Source of the DNA: Vombatus ursinus
Lineage: Eukaryota > Chordata > Mammalia > Diprotodontia > Vombatidae
Direction of reading: 5' to 3'
DNA: 64,000 bases
Assembly (NCBI RefSeq): GCF_900497805.2
Contig: NW_020954569.1
Location: 23,250,755 to 23,314,754, forward strand
Both the position numbers and the translations under genes were made by a program. Below the pieces are notes generated by a model that ran no database searches, was not told the DNA's origin, and saw only the letters and a program-made list of their open reading frames with translations. Of the stretch, positions 46,246 through 58,386 are shown in pieces (the first letter of the stretch is position 1; the number at the start of each line of letters is the position of its first letter).

Positions 46246-46500
46246 GAGGCCAGCTAGGTGTTGCAATGGATAGTGTCCAGGGCTTGGTGTCAGGAAGACG
46301 AATCTTCCTGAGTTCAAATCTGGCCTCAGACACTTACTATCTGTGTGACCCTGGGCAAGTCATTTAACCTTGTTTGCCTCAGTTTCCTCATCTGTAATAT
46401 GAGCTGGAGAAGGAAATGGTAAACTACCACAGTATCTTTGCTAAGAAATCCCTAAATGAGATCACAAAGAGTCAGACACAACTACAAAAAGCAACTCAAC
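46246..46500 (+). mobile_element. Mar-1-type CORE-SINE
   Basis: ggccagctaggtgttgcaat, gttcaaatctggcctcagac, CORE (cagtttcctcatctgtaata) and a tail with agatcacaaagagtcagaca. Confidence 0.92.
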
Positions 46501-47385
46501 AAATTTAAGTAAATTCAGTGATCCTGAAATTTTCTGATAGTTTATGTTTTCCTCCAGTAGTAACTGAAATTTATACAACAGTTGGAAAGGCCCAGAATAA
46601 AACAAGATGGAAGGGACATAGTTGAGGGACTTTGTTTACATAAAAGCAGTGTGGTTACTAAGAAATGGGGAGAAATGAAATATCCGATTTCAATGCCATT
46701 TCTTGGAAGACAATGTAAAAATGTAATCAGCCAGAGATTAGCAGAACCTCTTTCCTTTCCATAACCACTGCAATAGCTGTGGGGCAAGGAACAAAGGGTT
46801 GGCAACAACATCAGCCAAAAGGTTGTCTGGAGTGTGGCTGTGTAAATGCTTTCACTTTGATAAGAATCTCTCTGTAATCAATGTTATGCTCCAGCAGTTC
46901 CAGTACTCCCCCTGCCTGGGCAGAGGGACTGACACGGAAATCTCTGGAAACTCCCACTCACTGGTGGCTCCAGACAAACCTGCCTTGGAGTCTGGTTGCA
47001 TTTCAGGGCATCTGGTACTGACTTGGTTTGGGAGAATAGCAGGAGTGGGGAGGCAATTGGATCATAATTCATTCTGGACCAGTTTTAAGTTTAAAAGATC
47101 CCAGGAGAATAGATTGTTTCTAATTCTATCCCTCTGGTTCTTTTTTCCTTCACACAATTGCTACACAGCCCCAGAACCAGCTGACATTCCCAGATTCCCA
47201 TTAGCCCACTCAGCACTGCTACCATCTTTGATCTATAACTCCATGCTAATACCAGACTCTGAGAGCGCTAGATGAGAGCTTCTGCTTTTCAGGGTTAACT
47301 GACACATATCACAATGACACATGCCGATCATTTCTAATGCCACTTGGAAGTAGAATGTAGACAGAAACATGGAGAGAAACATTAA
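46501..47385. other. unassigned single-copy-looking DNA with a 158-codon frame
   Basis: No repeat recognised. 46799-47275 (+) is open for 158 codons (MATTSAKRLSGVWLCK...). It has no domain I know, no signal peptide, and a composition rich in Ser/Leu/Phe as expected from chance. A minus frame overlaps it (46884-47072). Best left as non-coding unless conservation shows otherwise. Confidence 0.35.
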
Positions 47386-47389
47386 GATT

Positions 47390-48604
47390 TATCCTATCAC
47401 TTTTCATATCTTGTGAAACCCAAACCTTGGATTACTCCCACCATCTGCCTTCTCTACTCCTACTCACCTGCTGCTGAACAGAGATGGAGAGAGTCACCCA
47501 ATGGAAATGAATGTATCCACGACAAATCTAGGTTATTTAATCTCACCTAGGCCCTCACTGAAGCAAAATAATCATTTTGTTCTTCCTTGATTGATTCTCT
47601 ATTCCATTCCCCACAGAAACTATCCCAAAACTTCTATCCTTAAGTTTCTCCTCTCTTTCTCCTCTCATCGTCTTATCTGAGGACCTTTTTTTAATTTCCC
47701 TGAGAAAAAGACGACACTTATTGTGAGATCTCTCTTTTCCCTTTCTCTGTATCTTAAAACTCCATGATTTTATTCTCCATTCTCTCCTCCTTTACTTCAG
47801 TCTCCCTCCGGATTCAAACTGAAAAAGTTTTGAAGTGACACAAAAATATATTCCTCATATCAAGTTCCATTACAAAGTAAATTATACATGTACGTGTATG
47901 TGTTATGTGTGTAGCTTCTGAACTTGCATATTTCTGTAGAGAGTACACCATCTTTCCAATGACCCAAGATTGCAACTTTATTGTTATTATCAAATCCTCA
48001 CTTTCATTTACTCCACATATCAAATCAATTACCAGATATCTTCCTTTTCATCTCCTCAAAATCTTTCTGTCTAGACATAATTCACAAAGCCCTCAAGTCC
48101 TTATCTCCTCTCCCCTGGACAATTTCAATAGCCTCCTACCTGAGCCTGCCTCATCTTCCCTTCCTTGAGATAGCTGCCAAAGTGATTTTCTTAAAGCAAA
48201 GGTTGGACTGTGTTACTCCTTTACTTGTTAAGCTCCAATGACTTCCTAATCTTTCTGAGAGAGACACAAACTACTTTGGGTGAGTTGTTTTTTTGTTTTG
48301 TCTTTTAGCGATTTAAAGCACTTTATAACATGCCCCCATCCCTTGTCCACCTTTACACATTACTCTTCTTTCTGCACTCTCCAGCCCACCAAATTGACCT
48401 TCTTGCTATTCCTCACACATAGCTCTCCTCCTGTCTCCATGTCTTTGAACTGGCTGTCTCCCATGCCTGTAATACACTCCCTCCTTGTCTCCAAATCTTC
48501 AAATTTCTGGTTCCCATCAGAATTTTAATGTAGCATATTCTTCTACACTAAAGACCTTCCTCATCCTACTCCAGCTCCTAGTGCCCTCCCTGCTAAAATT
48601 GTCT

Positions 48605-48606
<2 letters not shown>
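47390..48606 (+). mobile_element. CR1/L2-type LINE, RT/ORF2 end
   Basis: Forward pyrimidine-rich DNA. 47905-48241 preserves pieces of the RT 3' side: LIISS-type ccctggacaatttcaatagc (the LDYCNSLL position), ctgcctcatcttcccttcct, agctgccaaagtgattttct (the AARVIF position) and ctgtgttactcctttacttg. After it come agcccaccaaattgaccttc and the C-terminal ccatgcctgtaatacactcc. About 30 bp of T-rich DNA is inserted near 48280. Broken in several frames. Confidence 0.8.

Positions 48607-48651
<45 letters not shown>
48607..48651. repeat. (GAT)n microsatellite
   Basis: About 14 perfect gat units. In one frame it encodes a run of methionines, which is not a protein feature. Confidence 0.98.
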
Positions 48652-48653
<2 letters not shown>

Positions 48654-48654
48654 G

Positions 48655-49125
48655 CATATTCTGTGCAACAGGAGTTTGAGAACTGACCAACATTCCGGTA
48701 TTTGTGGCTCACAGAGACAAGCACTGAATGAAGCTCAAGATTCTAATAGGATGATATGAGAAAGAAGGGCCTATCAGGCCTGGCCAATAGCCCAAAGGCA
48801 CAGAGAAAAGAGACAGAATGTCACATATGAAAGATAGTATGTCATGAGACCATCTGAAAGCATAGAATGTGGGAAGGGTAGGGATGTTCAATAAGTCTGG
48901 AAATATAAGTTGGAGCCAGGTTGTAAAGGGCTTTAAATGCCAAACCAAGGAGTTTATGTTATATTTTAGATATTATAAAGAACCACTGAAGCATCTTGAG
49001 TAGGCAAGTGATATGGCCAAACCTATGCTTTAAGGATACCTCTTTGTCAGCTGTGTAGAGAATGAACTAGAAAGGGAGAGACTGAGGCAGGAAGATCTAT
49101 CAGAAGCCTATTATAGAGTCAAAGA
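48655..49125 (-). mobile_element. CR1/L2-type LINE middle part
   Basis: gttggagccaggttgtaaag, ggctttaaatgccaaaccaa, aagaaccactgaagcatctt and the gactgaggcaggaagatcta block are the reversed order seen at 41.3-41.5 kb. It faces the forward copy across the GAT repeat. Confidence 0.8.
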
Positions 49126-49134
49126 AATATAATG

Positions 49135-49705
49135 AGCTCCCTGCCCAAATTGCTCCAAATATATATATAGAAAATGCAGCAGACCGCATTTTTTTTACTA
49201 GGCATATAGGTCCAAGAAGGCCAATGACTAAAAAGAAAGTACCACACATAGAAAAAAATATTTATAGCAGCATTTTCTTGTTTTAGCAAAAACAGAGTAG
49301 CAATTGGGCAATGGCTAAACAAAATGTAATAAATAAATTCACTAGAATATTATTGTATGACCAAAAAAATGAATGAGGAATTCAGAGAAGCTTAGGAAGA
49401 TGTGTAAGAACTGATGAAGAGTGAGATAGAACCAAGAACACAGTTTATACAATGACCACAATAAACTATGTTGAAAGACATCCGAGCTGTCATCCATGCA
49501 ATAATGAGACAATTAGTCTTGACTCCTGTGGACTAATGGTACAGCATACTTCTGAGGTGTTGCAATGCAAGACATGTGTTGTCAGACACTGACCTACCGA
49601 TGTGTTGTTTTGTTTGGCTTAACTTTTCTTGGTTGTGTACTATAACTTAACTATACTATGGCTGTACTGGTAATGGTGTTAAGAAATAGAAAAATAAACA
49701 GTAGC
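49135..49705 (+). mobile_element. L1-like LINE 3' part, old subfamily
   Basis: aatatttatagcagcatttt, caattgggcaatggctaaac, agaatattattgtatgacca, then gaactgatgaagagtgagat follow ORF2 C-terminal order, but the 3' UTR (49440-49700) differs from the other L1s here. Probably a separate, older L1 lineage. Confidence 0.65.
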
Positions 49706-51645
49706 AAAACATTTATTTCTCTTTCAAACTGTTGTTTCAGTAACCTTCAGTAATGAAGCACCAATACTTGTCTCTTCTTCCAACTCTCACTCAATGCTCT
49801 CTCACATGAGAGCCTCTATGGATATACAGCATCATTTTTTGGGGGACAGTAAGCTGCTGCTTCTTCAGAGCCTCCAGTTCTCCCTTCTTTAGGCAAAGCC
49901 TCATATTGATGACTTAGCTCCAAGTGTTTAGTGATCCTTCTTTCCTTTCTCCTCTGTGTCACTTTCTTAAAACCTCCAATCTTCTGACACAGAGTAGAAT
50001 TCCCCTTTGCCTCTTCAGATTCATTCTTTTGTTGTTGTTGTTGTTTGTTACATTGACACCCTTCTCCTATATTTTATCATTCTCCTTGATAACCTGGAGA
50101 ATAGAAAGTTAGACCTAAAGCCCCATTGATTTTTTCTTGAAGGAGAATGGCCAGCATATACTTGGAGTACAGATAATAATTATTTGATAATGGCCAAAAC
50201 ACAAATATTGGGTCCTCTATGCATATCAATACATTAATCTACAAGTAATCAAAGGGCTGTCATGTGGAAAAGAGATTAAGCTTTTCTGGAAAGAACTATA
50301 AATAATGGGTAGAATCTATGAAGAAGCAAGATAGAAAGAAGAAAAAAGGGAGGGGGGAACCCTTCACAGTCAGAAATATACAAATTCAGAATGGGCTACT
50401 TTCATAGTCTGTGGATGTCTCCTGACTGTAAGTCTTCCAGCAGAGGCTAAATGAAAAATTCATTAAGGATATTGTAGTAAGGACACTTGGTTAGGTAGAG
50501 GTTAAACCATCATTATATGATGGTCTCTCCAAACTCAGATTCTGTGGTATTCTAACATTTTGGAGCCACAAACGTAGCAAAGTATACTTTAGAGCCATTT
50601 AGCTGTCAATCTTTGGATTTTGGTGGTTTTTTTAATGCCATTTTCTTCATTGAGATTGTCAATGAGTCAGTAATTTTAACAATTATGGTTTTATGCTCCA
50701 ATGTATGTTTTGGAAGATCTATAAAATATCTCAGGATTGCAGCTAAAGGTATCTATTGTGTTACTAGCCCCTTTTTGATTGTAAATAAATTAAACCAAAA
50801 ATCTGATGGAAGTGAGATGTTTAAACATGGATTTACAGGACTGTTACCTCTACAAATTCATAGTAAATGTTCATTATTTTAAAGTCAAAGCTAACAGGCA
50901 TAGTTGAGTTAGTTCATTGACCAAGTTCTTCTAATAAATCCAGGCAAAAACTACAATGGTATATAGGGAAATAAGACTCTTCTGGATTATCTCTGCTAAA
51001 CATAAATTCTTTCTTTCTGTATTTGCCCTGTACTTCTCTGATTTATTTCTACCAATACTAGTCAAATGTGTTATACAAGAAAAACCAGGAAGTATGCCAA
51101 AACAAGAGTAAAGATATCCAAAGTAATCTAAAGGGTGAAAGAAAGGAAGAGTAAAGAGGGGAGGGGAAAAAAACAAAACTAGCAGCAGCGTTCGTGGTTG
51201 GGGAGGGAGAGTCAGGTTGAGGAAAGGGGAGTAAACTTGTCAACATATTAGTAACTGTGAGACGGAGAGTGGGTGTAGACCAACCTTTTTTTTTCACTCC
51301 ATGGGGTGCCCATAGAGCTGTCATGTGCTGGAATTCAATGCTTCTAAATGAAATGAACAGCCTACCCACAAATGAGTCTAGTAACAGATCATTATATCTT
51401 ATATGCATAAGAGTATTCTCTTACTTGGCAATTCCACAGATTTTTTTTGACCTCTCAACTTAAGAATCTCTAATGCACTCTTTATAAAGGAAAATCACTC
51501 AGAATCTAGCTATTAGAATGAAGCCTCCTTCCAGTATCTGGCAATTTTCATTGGTTATCCTCCAAAAAGCTACTTATTGTCAGAGAAGGTGACTAGATCA
51601 CATCGTTCATGAAAATTAACAAGCAGGGGGGAAATGACCTTTAAT
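49706..51645. other. unassigned DNA
   Basis: About 1.9 kb. 49720-50100 is pyrimidine-rich and could be an old CR1/L2 piece, but no motif is clear. Minus frame 51058-51408 (116 codons, Phe/Ser/Leu-rich) and plus frame 50613-50882 have no recognised domain. Confidence 0.35.
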
Positions 51646-51649
51646 TTGT

Positions 51650-52130
51650 TAATATTTGAGCACTCTAACAGTGAATGATTTGTTTTAAATCGGGGATTTT
51701 TTGTGGTAACAACAAACTAGAAACAAAGAGAGTGTCCATTTATTGGGGAACAACTAAACACACAGTGATATATGATGGGATCATAGCTTTAGAACTGGAA
51801 AGGACCTCAAAGTTTATCTAGTCTCATTTCGCGTAGAAGAAAACTGAGGCCCAGAGAGATGAAGAGACTTCTCCCAAGTCCATACAGCAAGTAGGCAGTA
51901 GAAATAGTATTTGAGCCCAGATCCTTTAAATCCAAATCCAAACACTCTTTCCATTGTACCTCTCTCTATGAATGCAATTGGATGTTACTGCGCCATAAGA
52001 AATTACAAAAATGAAGGATTTAGAGAAACATGGAAAGATAATGTATGAACCAATCTAGAATGAAGTAAGTAGAAACATGAGAATTATATACGTATACATG
52101 ATGACTATATAAAGCCTGTTCACTGTCTGT
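51650..52130 (+). mobile_element. L1-like 3' fragment split by a MIR
   Basis: gtggtaacaacaaactagaa, gtccatttattggggaacaa and, after the SINE, ggatgttactgcgccataag, aaacatggaaagataatgta are ORF2 C-terminal blocks of an old L1. The reversed MIR at 51778-51968 lies between them. Confidence 0.7.
51778..51968 (-). repeat. MIR/CORE-SINE, reversed
   Basis: tagctttagaactggaaagg, gaaaactgaggcccagagag, cccaagtccatacagcaagt, ttgagcccagatcctttaaa. Nearly full reversed order, nested in the L1. Confidence 0.82.
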
Positions 52131-52292
52131 CCCATTCCATACCTTTACAAAGAAGGGACAGAATTCAATTAAAGGTGTTGACAGGAATTAAGAAGAGGTA
52201 TGACTGAGGAAAGAGAATATGGCCAGCTCAAAGTTGGAGAGGGGATGAGTATCACTAATAATGGAACTGTTCCTTGAGAGGACTTGCAGCTA

Positions 52293-52448
52293 AGTTATAG
52301 GATCAAAGATTTAGAGCTAGAGGAGACCTTATGATATTGTGTCCAATCCTTTCATTTTATAAAAGAGGAAACTGAGGCACAGAGAAATTAAGTGACTTCC
52401 TAATTCTTCCCTGACTCCAAGTTTAGTGCCCTTTACACTACATTGCAT
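52293..52448 (-). repeat. MIR/CORE-SINE, reversed
   Basis: ggatcaaagatttagagcta, gaggaaactgaggcacagag and aattaagtgacttcctaatt, ending at a head-like cactacattgcatttcc. Confidence 0.8.
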
Positions 52449-53275
52449 TTCCTCTCGCCCTGTTCTGACATAAATCAATTGAAAATGAAAGCCAAGTCAT
52501 GCCCCTGACAGGAACTATATAGCTTAGACCTTGGGAAGCACCAATCCTTGTAAAATCCAGTTGACATGGTATCTTAACTCCCTTCCTATGTTGTAATTTT
52601 TGGTCCACAGACTCTCCAAAGTTCCTCTGATATCTCTCCTTCTGCTCACAGTAACTGATCCCACAGGAAGTCAGTGAGTCAAACATTTTGAAGAACCTTC
52701 CTGGCATATAGTTCTTTGTTTACTAACAAGGAACCACCCATAGTCATAAGGAACTAAATATATTCACATTGTGAATGTCATAAAATTTCTTGGATCCTGA
52801 TTGATGCTATGTCTAGGCAAACTTCTAGAATTTAGGGAGAGCAAGAGCACCTAAATTCTTATAGCTAAGTTCTAGTAGATCTCCAAAATTCACACACACA
52901 CACACCTTGAAAGTCAACAAGCATTTATTAAGCATTTATTACAAGTTGGCACTACTCTGTAGAAAGGAGAAGAGATGAGGGATAAAAGGCTGTTGACTTC
53001 AGGAACCATAAGGAGCACAGCTGTTACTCAGCCTCTCTGCCCCAATCAGGGCATGCACAAACTGCCAGGGCAAGCATGTGACAAGAACAGCTCTTGAACC
53101 AGACGGTAGCTTCAATATCACCTGAAGATTAAAACTCAAGCGATATGAATTAAAAGAACAATAAATTAAAGGCAAACATGATACAATTATAATCACAAAT
53201 TTTGGCTCCAGAGAAGAGAGAAGAAATGTACCTCTCTCTTTTTCTTAACAAGATTGGCGTTATGAATATGAATTT
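52449..53275. other. mostly unassigned; short CA tract and L2/MIR end
   Basis: (CA)n at 52892-52904 is followed by a reversed L2/MIR-type end (caacaagcatttattaagca) to about 52950. Minus frame 52438-52707 (89 codons) has no recognised domain. Confidence 0.4.
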
Positions 53276-53279
53276 TGCA

Positions 53280-54152
53280 TTTGCCAGAAATCACGCCGTT
53301 TTGGTTTGTTTTGCTTGACTTTTTTTCTTTTTTTTTTTTCACACTATGGTGAGAGGAGTGTAGGACAGGGAGGTGAGGACATGGAGAGAAGATATATCCA
53401 GAAATTTTTTTTTAATGTTCTATCTTTCTCTCACTCCCTCCTTGAGATGGTAAGCAATCAGATATAGGTTATACATGTGCAATTATGTAAAACATTTCCA
53501 TATTAGTCATTTTGTACAAGAAGACTAGAATAAAAGAAAAAAATGAAAGAAAAGAAAGTGGAAAATAGCATGCTTCAGTCTGTATTCAAACAACATCAGT
53601 TCTTTCTCTGGAGGCATATAGTATGCTTCATCATTAGTCTTTTGAAATTGTCTTAGATCATTGTATTGCTGAGAATAGCTAAGTCATTCACAATTCTTCA
53701 TTGAACAATATTGCTGTTGCTGTGTACAATGTTGTGGTTCTGTTCATTTCAATATATATCAGGTCATGTAAGTCTTTCCAGGTTTTTCTGAAATCATCTT
53801 GTTTGTCATTTCTTATAGCATAATAAACATTACATTAAAATGATATACCACAATTTGTTTAGCCATTCCTCAATTGATGGGCTTCCCTTTGATTTCCAAT
53901 TCTTAGCCACCACAGAAAGAGCTGTTATAAATATTTTTGTTACAAACAGATCATTTTCCCTTTATTTTTTTGGATGTCTTTGGGATATAGACCTAGCAGT
54001 GATTTTGCCGAATCAAAGAGTATGTAGTTTTATAGTCCTTTGGGCATAGTTCCAAATTGCCCTCCAGAATGGTTGGATCAATTCACAATTCCACCAACAG
54101 TGAATTAGTGTCCCAGTTTCTCACATCCCCTCCAACATCCAACATTTTAAGA
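53280..54152 (-). mobile_element. L1 LINE 3' end, reversed
   Basis: Reversed 3' UTR (cactccctccttgagatggt, acatttccatattagtcatt, gcttcagtctgtattcaaac), then the ORF2 C-terminus (ccattcctcaattgatgggc, ttgccctccagaatggttgg). It stops before the zinc-knuckle codons are complete. 5'-truncated. A T-rich start at 53320-53340 corresponds to its tail. Confidence 0.92.
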
Positions 54153-54385
54153 GTCCTGAAATATATAACATTTAAGAGTTTAAAAGAATACAGCACAGCA
54201 TTAAAGGAAGTTCATATTTGAGATGCACAGTATGCCTATTTTAATGTACACCTTATTTGAACTTCTCAATGTTGCTGTAACATTTTCTTGGATTCATGGT
54301 TTATTTTAATTTCTAACAGTAACTTTCCACAGAATGCTCAATAAAAAAGTGACATGCTTCCCCTTCCCCTTTCTTGTCCCCCCTC
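54153..54385. other. unassigned DNA
   Basis: Nothing recognised. Confidence 0.35.
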
Positions 54386-54517
54386 TCCATTTCTCTCTCT
54401 GTCTCAGTCTCTCTGTCCCTCTCTCTGTCTCCCTCTCTCCCTCTTTCCATCTCTCATTGTCTCTCTCTTTCTATCTCTGTCTCTCTTTGTTCCTCTCTCT
54501 GTCTCTCTCTGTCTCTG

Positions 54518-54569
<52 letters not shown>

Positions 54570-54640
54570 CTCCCTCCTCCATCTACTCTCTCCCTTCTCT
54601 CCCTTGTCTCTTTCTTTCTCCTTCTATGTGTGTGTCTCTT
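54386..54640. repeat. long (CT)n/(TCTCTG)n microsatellite
   Basis: About 255 bp of imperfect CT, CTGT and CCTT units. All three + frames and the - frame stay open across it, giving Ser/Leu- and Arg/Glu-only peptides that are not genes. Confidence 0.98.
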
Positions 54641-54762
54641 ACACACAGGTACTTCTATAACAAAAGGATTAAATGATGTAGAGGCTATAACTGATATGAA
54701 AATAACACCTACAATCCCAAAGGTCCTGAATATTTGTCCCATCAGAATGGGAACAAGAAAGT

Positions 54763-54915
54763 AAGATCACAGATTTACAGTTGGAAGGGTCCAAAGAAGC
54801 CCTCTAATCTGACACTTTCATTTTATATAAAAGGAAACAGGGACAAGTAGTAAGCTGCAGGCCTAGAATTCTAATGAAGGTCCCCTGACTCTAAATTCAG
54901 AGCTAATCCTTAAGT
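54763..54915 (-). repeat. MIR/CORE-SINE, reversed
   Basis: gatcacagatttacagttgg, ccctctaatctgacactttc, cctgactctaaattcagagc. Confidence 0.75.
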
Positions 54916-55398
54916 ATTCAATAAATGTTTCCTGATAACGTTTTAAAGAAAACTACATTGTGCAGTGTACTTAATCAAGTGGATTCAGAAACTACTTAAG
55001 AAACCAAATTTTAGCAGTAACAGGTTCTTTTTTTAAAGGAATAGAAAGTTCATTCTATTCCTTTGAACTAGTTTTAATGAGGAATTTTTATACCTACCAC
55101 GAGGGCAAGCACCACAAATTACTCCTGGGACAATCAACATGAAAGTTACCCTCACACTCAGTTAGCAAGGGGTGCAATCGGAATGCTACTCTTTGGGTAT
55201 GTGGAGGAGAAGGAGATCGAAATGCCATTATGTCTGGATAAGCTCTCCATATGCCTCCCCAAACCTCTTAACCTGAGGAAACTTCCCTAAGTTAGAGCAA
55301 ATTTCTGCACCAAGGAGTAGACTTGATTGCCTCACCGTAATTTTTTTTTTAGAAGCAATCTTTTTTTGTTTTTGTTTTAGTTAAGTTTTAGGTTTTTT
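54916..55398. other. unassigned DNA with a perfect hairpin
   Basis: No repeat family recognised. Contains the inverted repeat at 55035-55064 and T-rich runs from 55340. Confidence 0.4.
55035..55064. repeat. perfect 12 bp inverted repeat, 6 bp loop
   Basis: aaaggaatagaa, loop agttca, ttctattccttt. It has no following T-run on the + strand and no gene nearby, so a bacterial-type terminator role is not implied. Confidence 0.9.
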
Positions 55399-55399
55399 T

Positions 55400-55780
55400 T
55401 TAATCTTGGGGTTTTTTCCTATTACATGTAAAAACAATTTTTAACATTCATTTTTTTAAAAAATATTTTATTTTCTGTTCACAGAAAAAATCAAATATTT
55501 CCATAACACAATAGAATTTAAAAAAAGATTACACAAGAAACTGCAAATCTACCATGTACAATTTGTTATTCTCTCCAAATATACAATAAACATGTAATTT
55601 TTTCCTATTTTTCCTTCACTCCCCCAACACCCTACCATTAGACACAAGTAGATGCATATATGCACGTCTGTATGTATGTATATAAGATTATGCTGTACAT
55701 ACTTCTATTTATCAGTTCTTTCTCTGGATGCAGATAACATCTTTATTTTTAATTTGTGTATTTATAATAGTCAAGATTAC
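55400..55780 (-). mobile_element. L1 3' end fragment, reversed
   Basis: A first reversed L1 3' UTR (tgtacaatttgttattctct, cactcccccaacaccctacc, tatcagttctttctctggat) ends near 55780, where a second 3' UTR begins. Two L1 ends are therefore stacked, one inserted close to the other. Confidence 0.75.
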
Positions 55781-57803
55781 ATTCATTTTTTTTAAATTTT
55801 GAGTTCCAAATTCTCTCTCTCTCTCTTTCCACTCCCTAAAAAGGTAAGAATTTTAAACAGGTTATATGTGTGCAATCATGTAAAACATATTTCCATATTA
55901 CTCATATTGTGAAAGAAGAAACAAACTAAAAGGAAAAAACTATGAAAAAGATAAAGTGAAAATCTACATTCAGTCTGCATTCAGACTCTATCACTTCTTT
56001 CTCTGAAAGCAAACAGCATTTTCAATCATGAGTCCTTCGGAATTGTCTTGGATCATTGTATTGCTGAGAAGAACTAATTACATAATTTTGCTGTTACTGT
56101 ATACAATGCTTTCCTGGTTCTACTCACTTCACTTTGTATCAGTTCCTGGTAAGTCTTTCCAGGCTTTTCTGAAATCTTCCTTCATCTAATTTCTTATAAC
56201 TCAGTAGTATTCCATTACATTCATATAATACAACTTGTTCAGCCATTCCCTAGTTGATGGACATCCCCTCAATTTCCAATTCTTTGCTACCACTAAAAGA
56301 GCTGCTATAAATATTTTTGTACATGTGGGTCCTTTTCCCTTTTTTATGATCTCTTTGTGATACAGTCCTAGTAGTGGTATTGCTGGATCAAAAGTGGTAT
56401 TGCTGCAACAAAGGGGATGTACAGCTTACTTGCCCTTTGGGCATAGTTCCAAATTGCTCTCCAGTATGGTTGGATCAGTTTACAACTCCACCAGCAATAT
56501 ATTAGTGTCCCAATTTTCCCACATTCTCTCCAACATTTATCATTTTCTTTTTCTATCATATTAGTCAGTCTGATAGGTGTGAGGTGGTACATCAGAATTA
56601 TTTTAATTTGCATTTCCTCTCATCAATAGTGATTTAGAGCATTTTTTCATCACTATAAATAGGTTTGATTTCTTCATCTGAAAACTGCTTGTTCATATCC
56701 TTCAACCATTTATCATTTGGGGAATGACTTGTATTCTTATAAATTTGACTTTGTTCTCTATAGATATGAGAAATGAGGCTTTTATCAGAGACACATGCTA
56801 TAAAAATTATTTCCCAAATTTCTGCTTTCCTTCTAATCTTGGTTCCATTGGTTTTGTTTGTGCAAAAACTTTTTTAGTTTTACATAATCAAAACTATCCA
56901 TTTTACATCTCATAATGCATCTCTTGTTTGGTTAAAAATGCTTGTCTCCATAGATCTGATGGATAAACTATTCTTTGCTCTCCTAATTTGCTTATGGTAT
57001 CATCCTTTATGTCTAAACTATGTGCCTATTTTGACCTTATCTTCGTATACAGTGTAAGATGTTGGTCTATACTTAGTTTCTGCCATACAATTTTCCAGTT
57101 TTCCCAGCAGTTTTTATCAAATAGTGAGCTCGTATCTCAAAAGCTCAGGTCTTTGGGTTTATCAAACAGAGATTACTATGGTCATTTACTACTACTATGT
57201 CTTGTGTGCCTAATCTATTCCATTGATCCACCATTCTATTTCTTAGCCAGTACCAGTTAGTTTTGAAGATTGCTGCTTTATAATATAGTTTCAGATCTGG
57301 TATAGCTAGGCCACCTTCCTTTGCATTTTTTTATTAATTCCCTTGATATTCTTGACCTTTTGTTCTTCCAGATTAATTTTATTGTAATTTTTTCTAGCTC
57401 TATAAAATGTTTTTTTCATAGCTTGATTGGCATGGCACTGAATAAGTAAATTAATTTAGGTAGAATTGTCATTTTTATTATATTGGTTTGGCTTACCCAG
57501 AAGTAATTTATATTTTTCAATTGTTTAGATCTGACTTTATTTGTGTGAAAAGTCTTTTGTAATTGTGTTCATATATTTCCTGGGTTTGTCTTGGCAGGTA
57601 GACTCCCAAGTATTTTATATTGCCTGTGGTTATATTGAATGGAATTTCTCTTTCAATACTGCTGTGCTTTGTGGGTAATATATAGAATTGCTGATGATTT
57701 ATGTGGGTTTATTTTGTAGCCTGTAACTTTGCTAAAGTTATTAATTATTTCAACTAGTTTTTAAGTTGATTCTCTAGGATTTTCTATACCATCATATCAT
57801 CTG

Positions 57804-58386
57804 TGAGAGAAATGATTATTAATAACCAATTAATATTGGGAAGATCCAGAAATTTTTCCCTTTTTATTTTCTCATTCAAAGCCCAGACCTAGTGAAGGAT
57901 GTTGCTGATAAATGAGATGGTGCAAATCCTCTAGATATATGCTTCTCACCCCACCCAACTAATAGACTTTACAAAAACCATCTAATCTAGGTGGAACTCT
58001 TAGCCCTTCATTATTCCTTGTTCATTGACTAGGTGAAGGATTGATCCTTTTGAATAAACTGCCCCAAGGCAGGTGTGATCTGGCTTGAACTAATTCTCTC
58101 TTTGCCTAAGAGTAACAGGATCAAAATCAAGTACCCAGCCCCTACAAGCCCATCTCTAATCACAATATTCATTCTCTCATTAATTGTTAACCAATCTGAG
58201 TTGATTTCCACCTGTTGGGAACACCCACTCTTCCAAGGGTGTATAAGCATTGAATGGCCTCCATGATTTGTCTTTGGTTTATGAAAACCAAGTGACCATC
58301 ATTTTATTGATTATCTGCTAGCCATAACTAATAAAATTGATTATTAATTACACAAAAACTATATCTCTAGAACTTTTCATACATCA
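57804..58386 (+). mobile_element. solo LTR with 6 bp target duplication
   Basis: 583 bp, starting tgagagaaatgatt and ending catacatca. catctg stands at 57798-57803 and again at 58387-58392, so both ends are exact. It has a TATA-like gtataagcat near 58240 and an aataaaattga polyadenylation region near 58330. The internal retroviral part is gone, the usual outcome of LTR-LTR recombination. Same family as 38771-39302. Younger than the L1 it splits. Confidence 0.88.

Noticed and set aside
48485-48679. Frame with a run of methionines
   Set aside because: Read-through of the (GAT)n repeat inside LINE-derived DNA.
51058-51408. 116-codon minus frame rich in Phe, Ser and Leu
   Set aside because: Overlaps another frame, no domain, pyrimidine-rich DNA gives such peptides by chance.
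54334-54764. Several long Ser/Leu- and Arg/Glu-rich open frames on both strands
   Set aside because: They are readings of the CT microsatellite, which has no stop codons in any of these frames.
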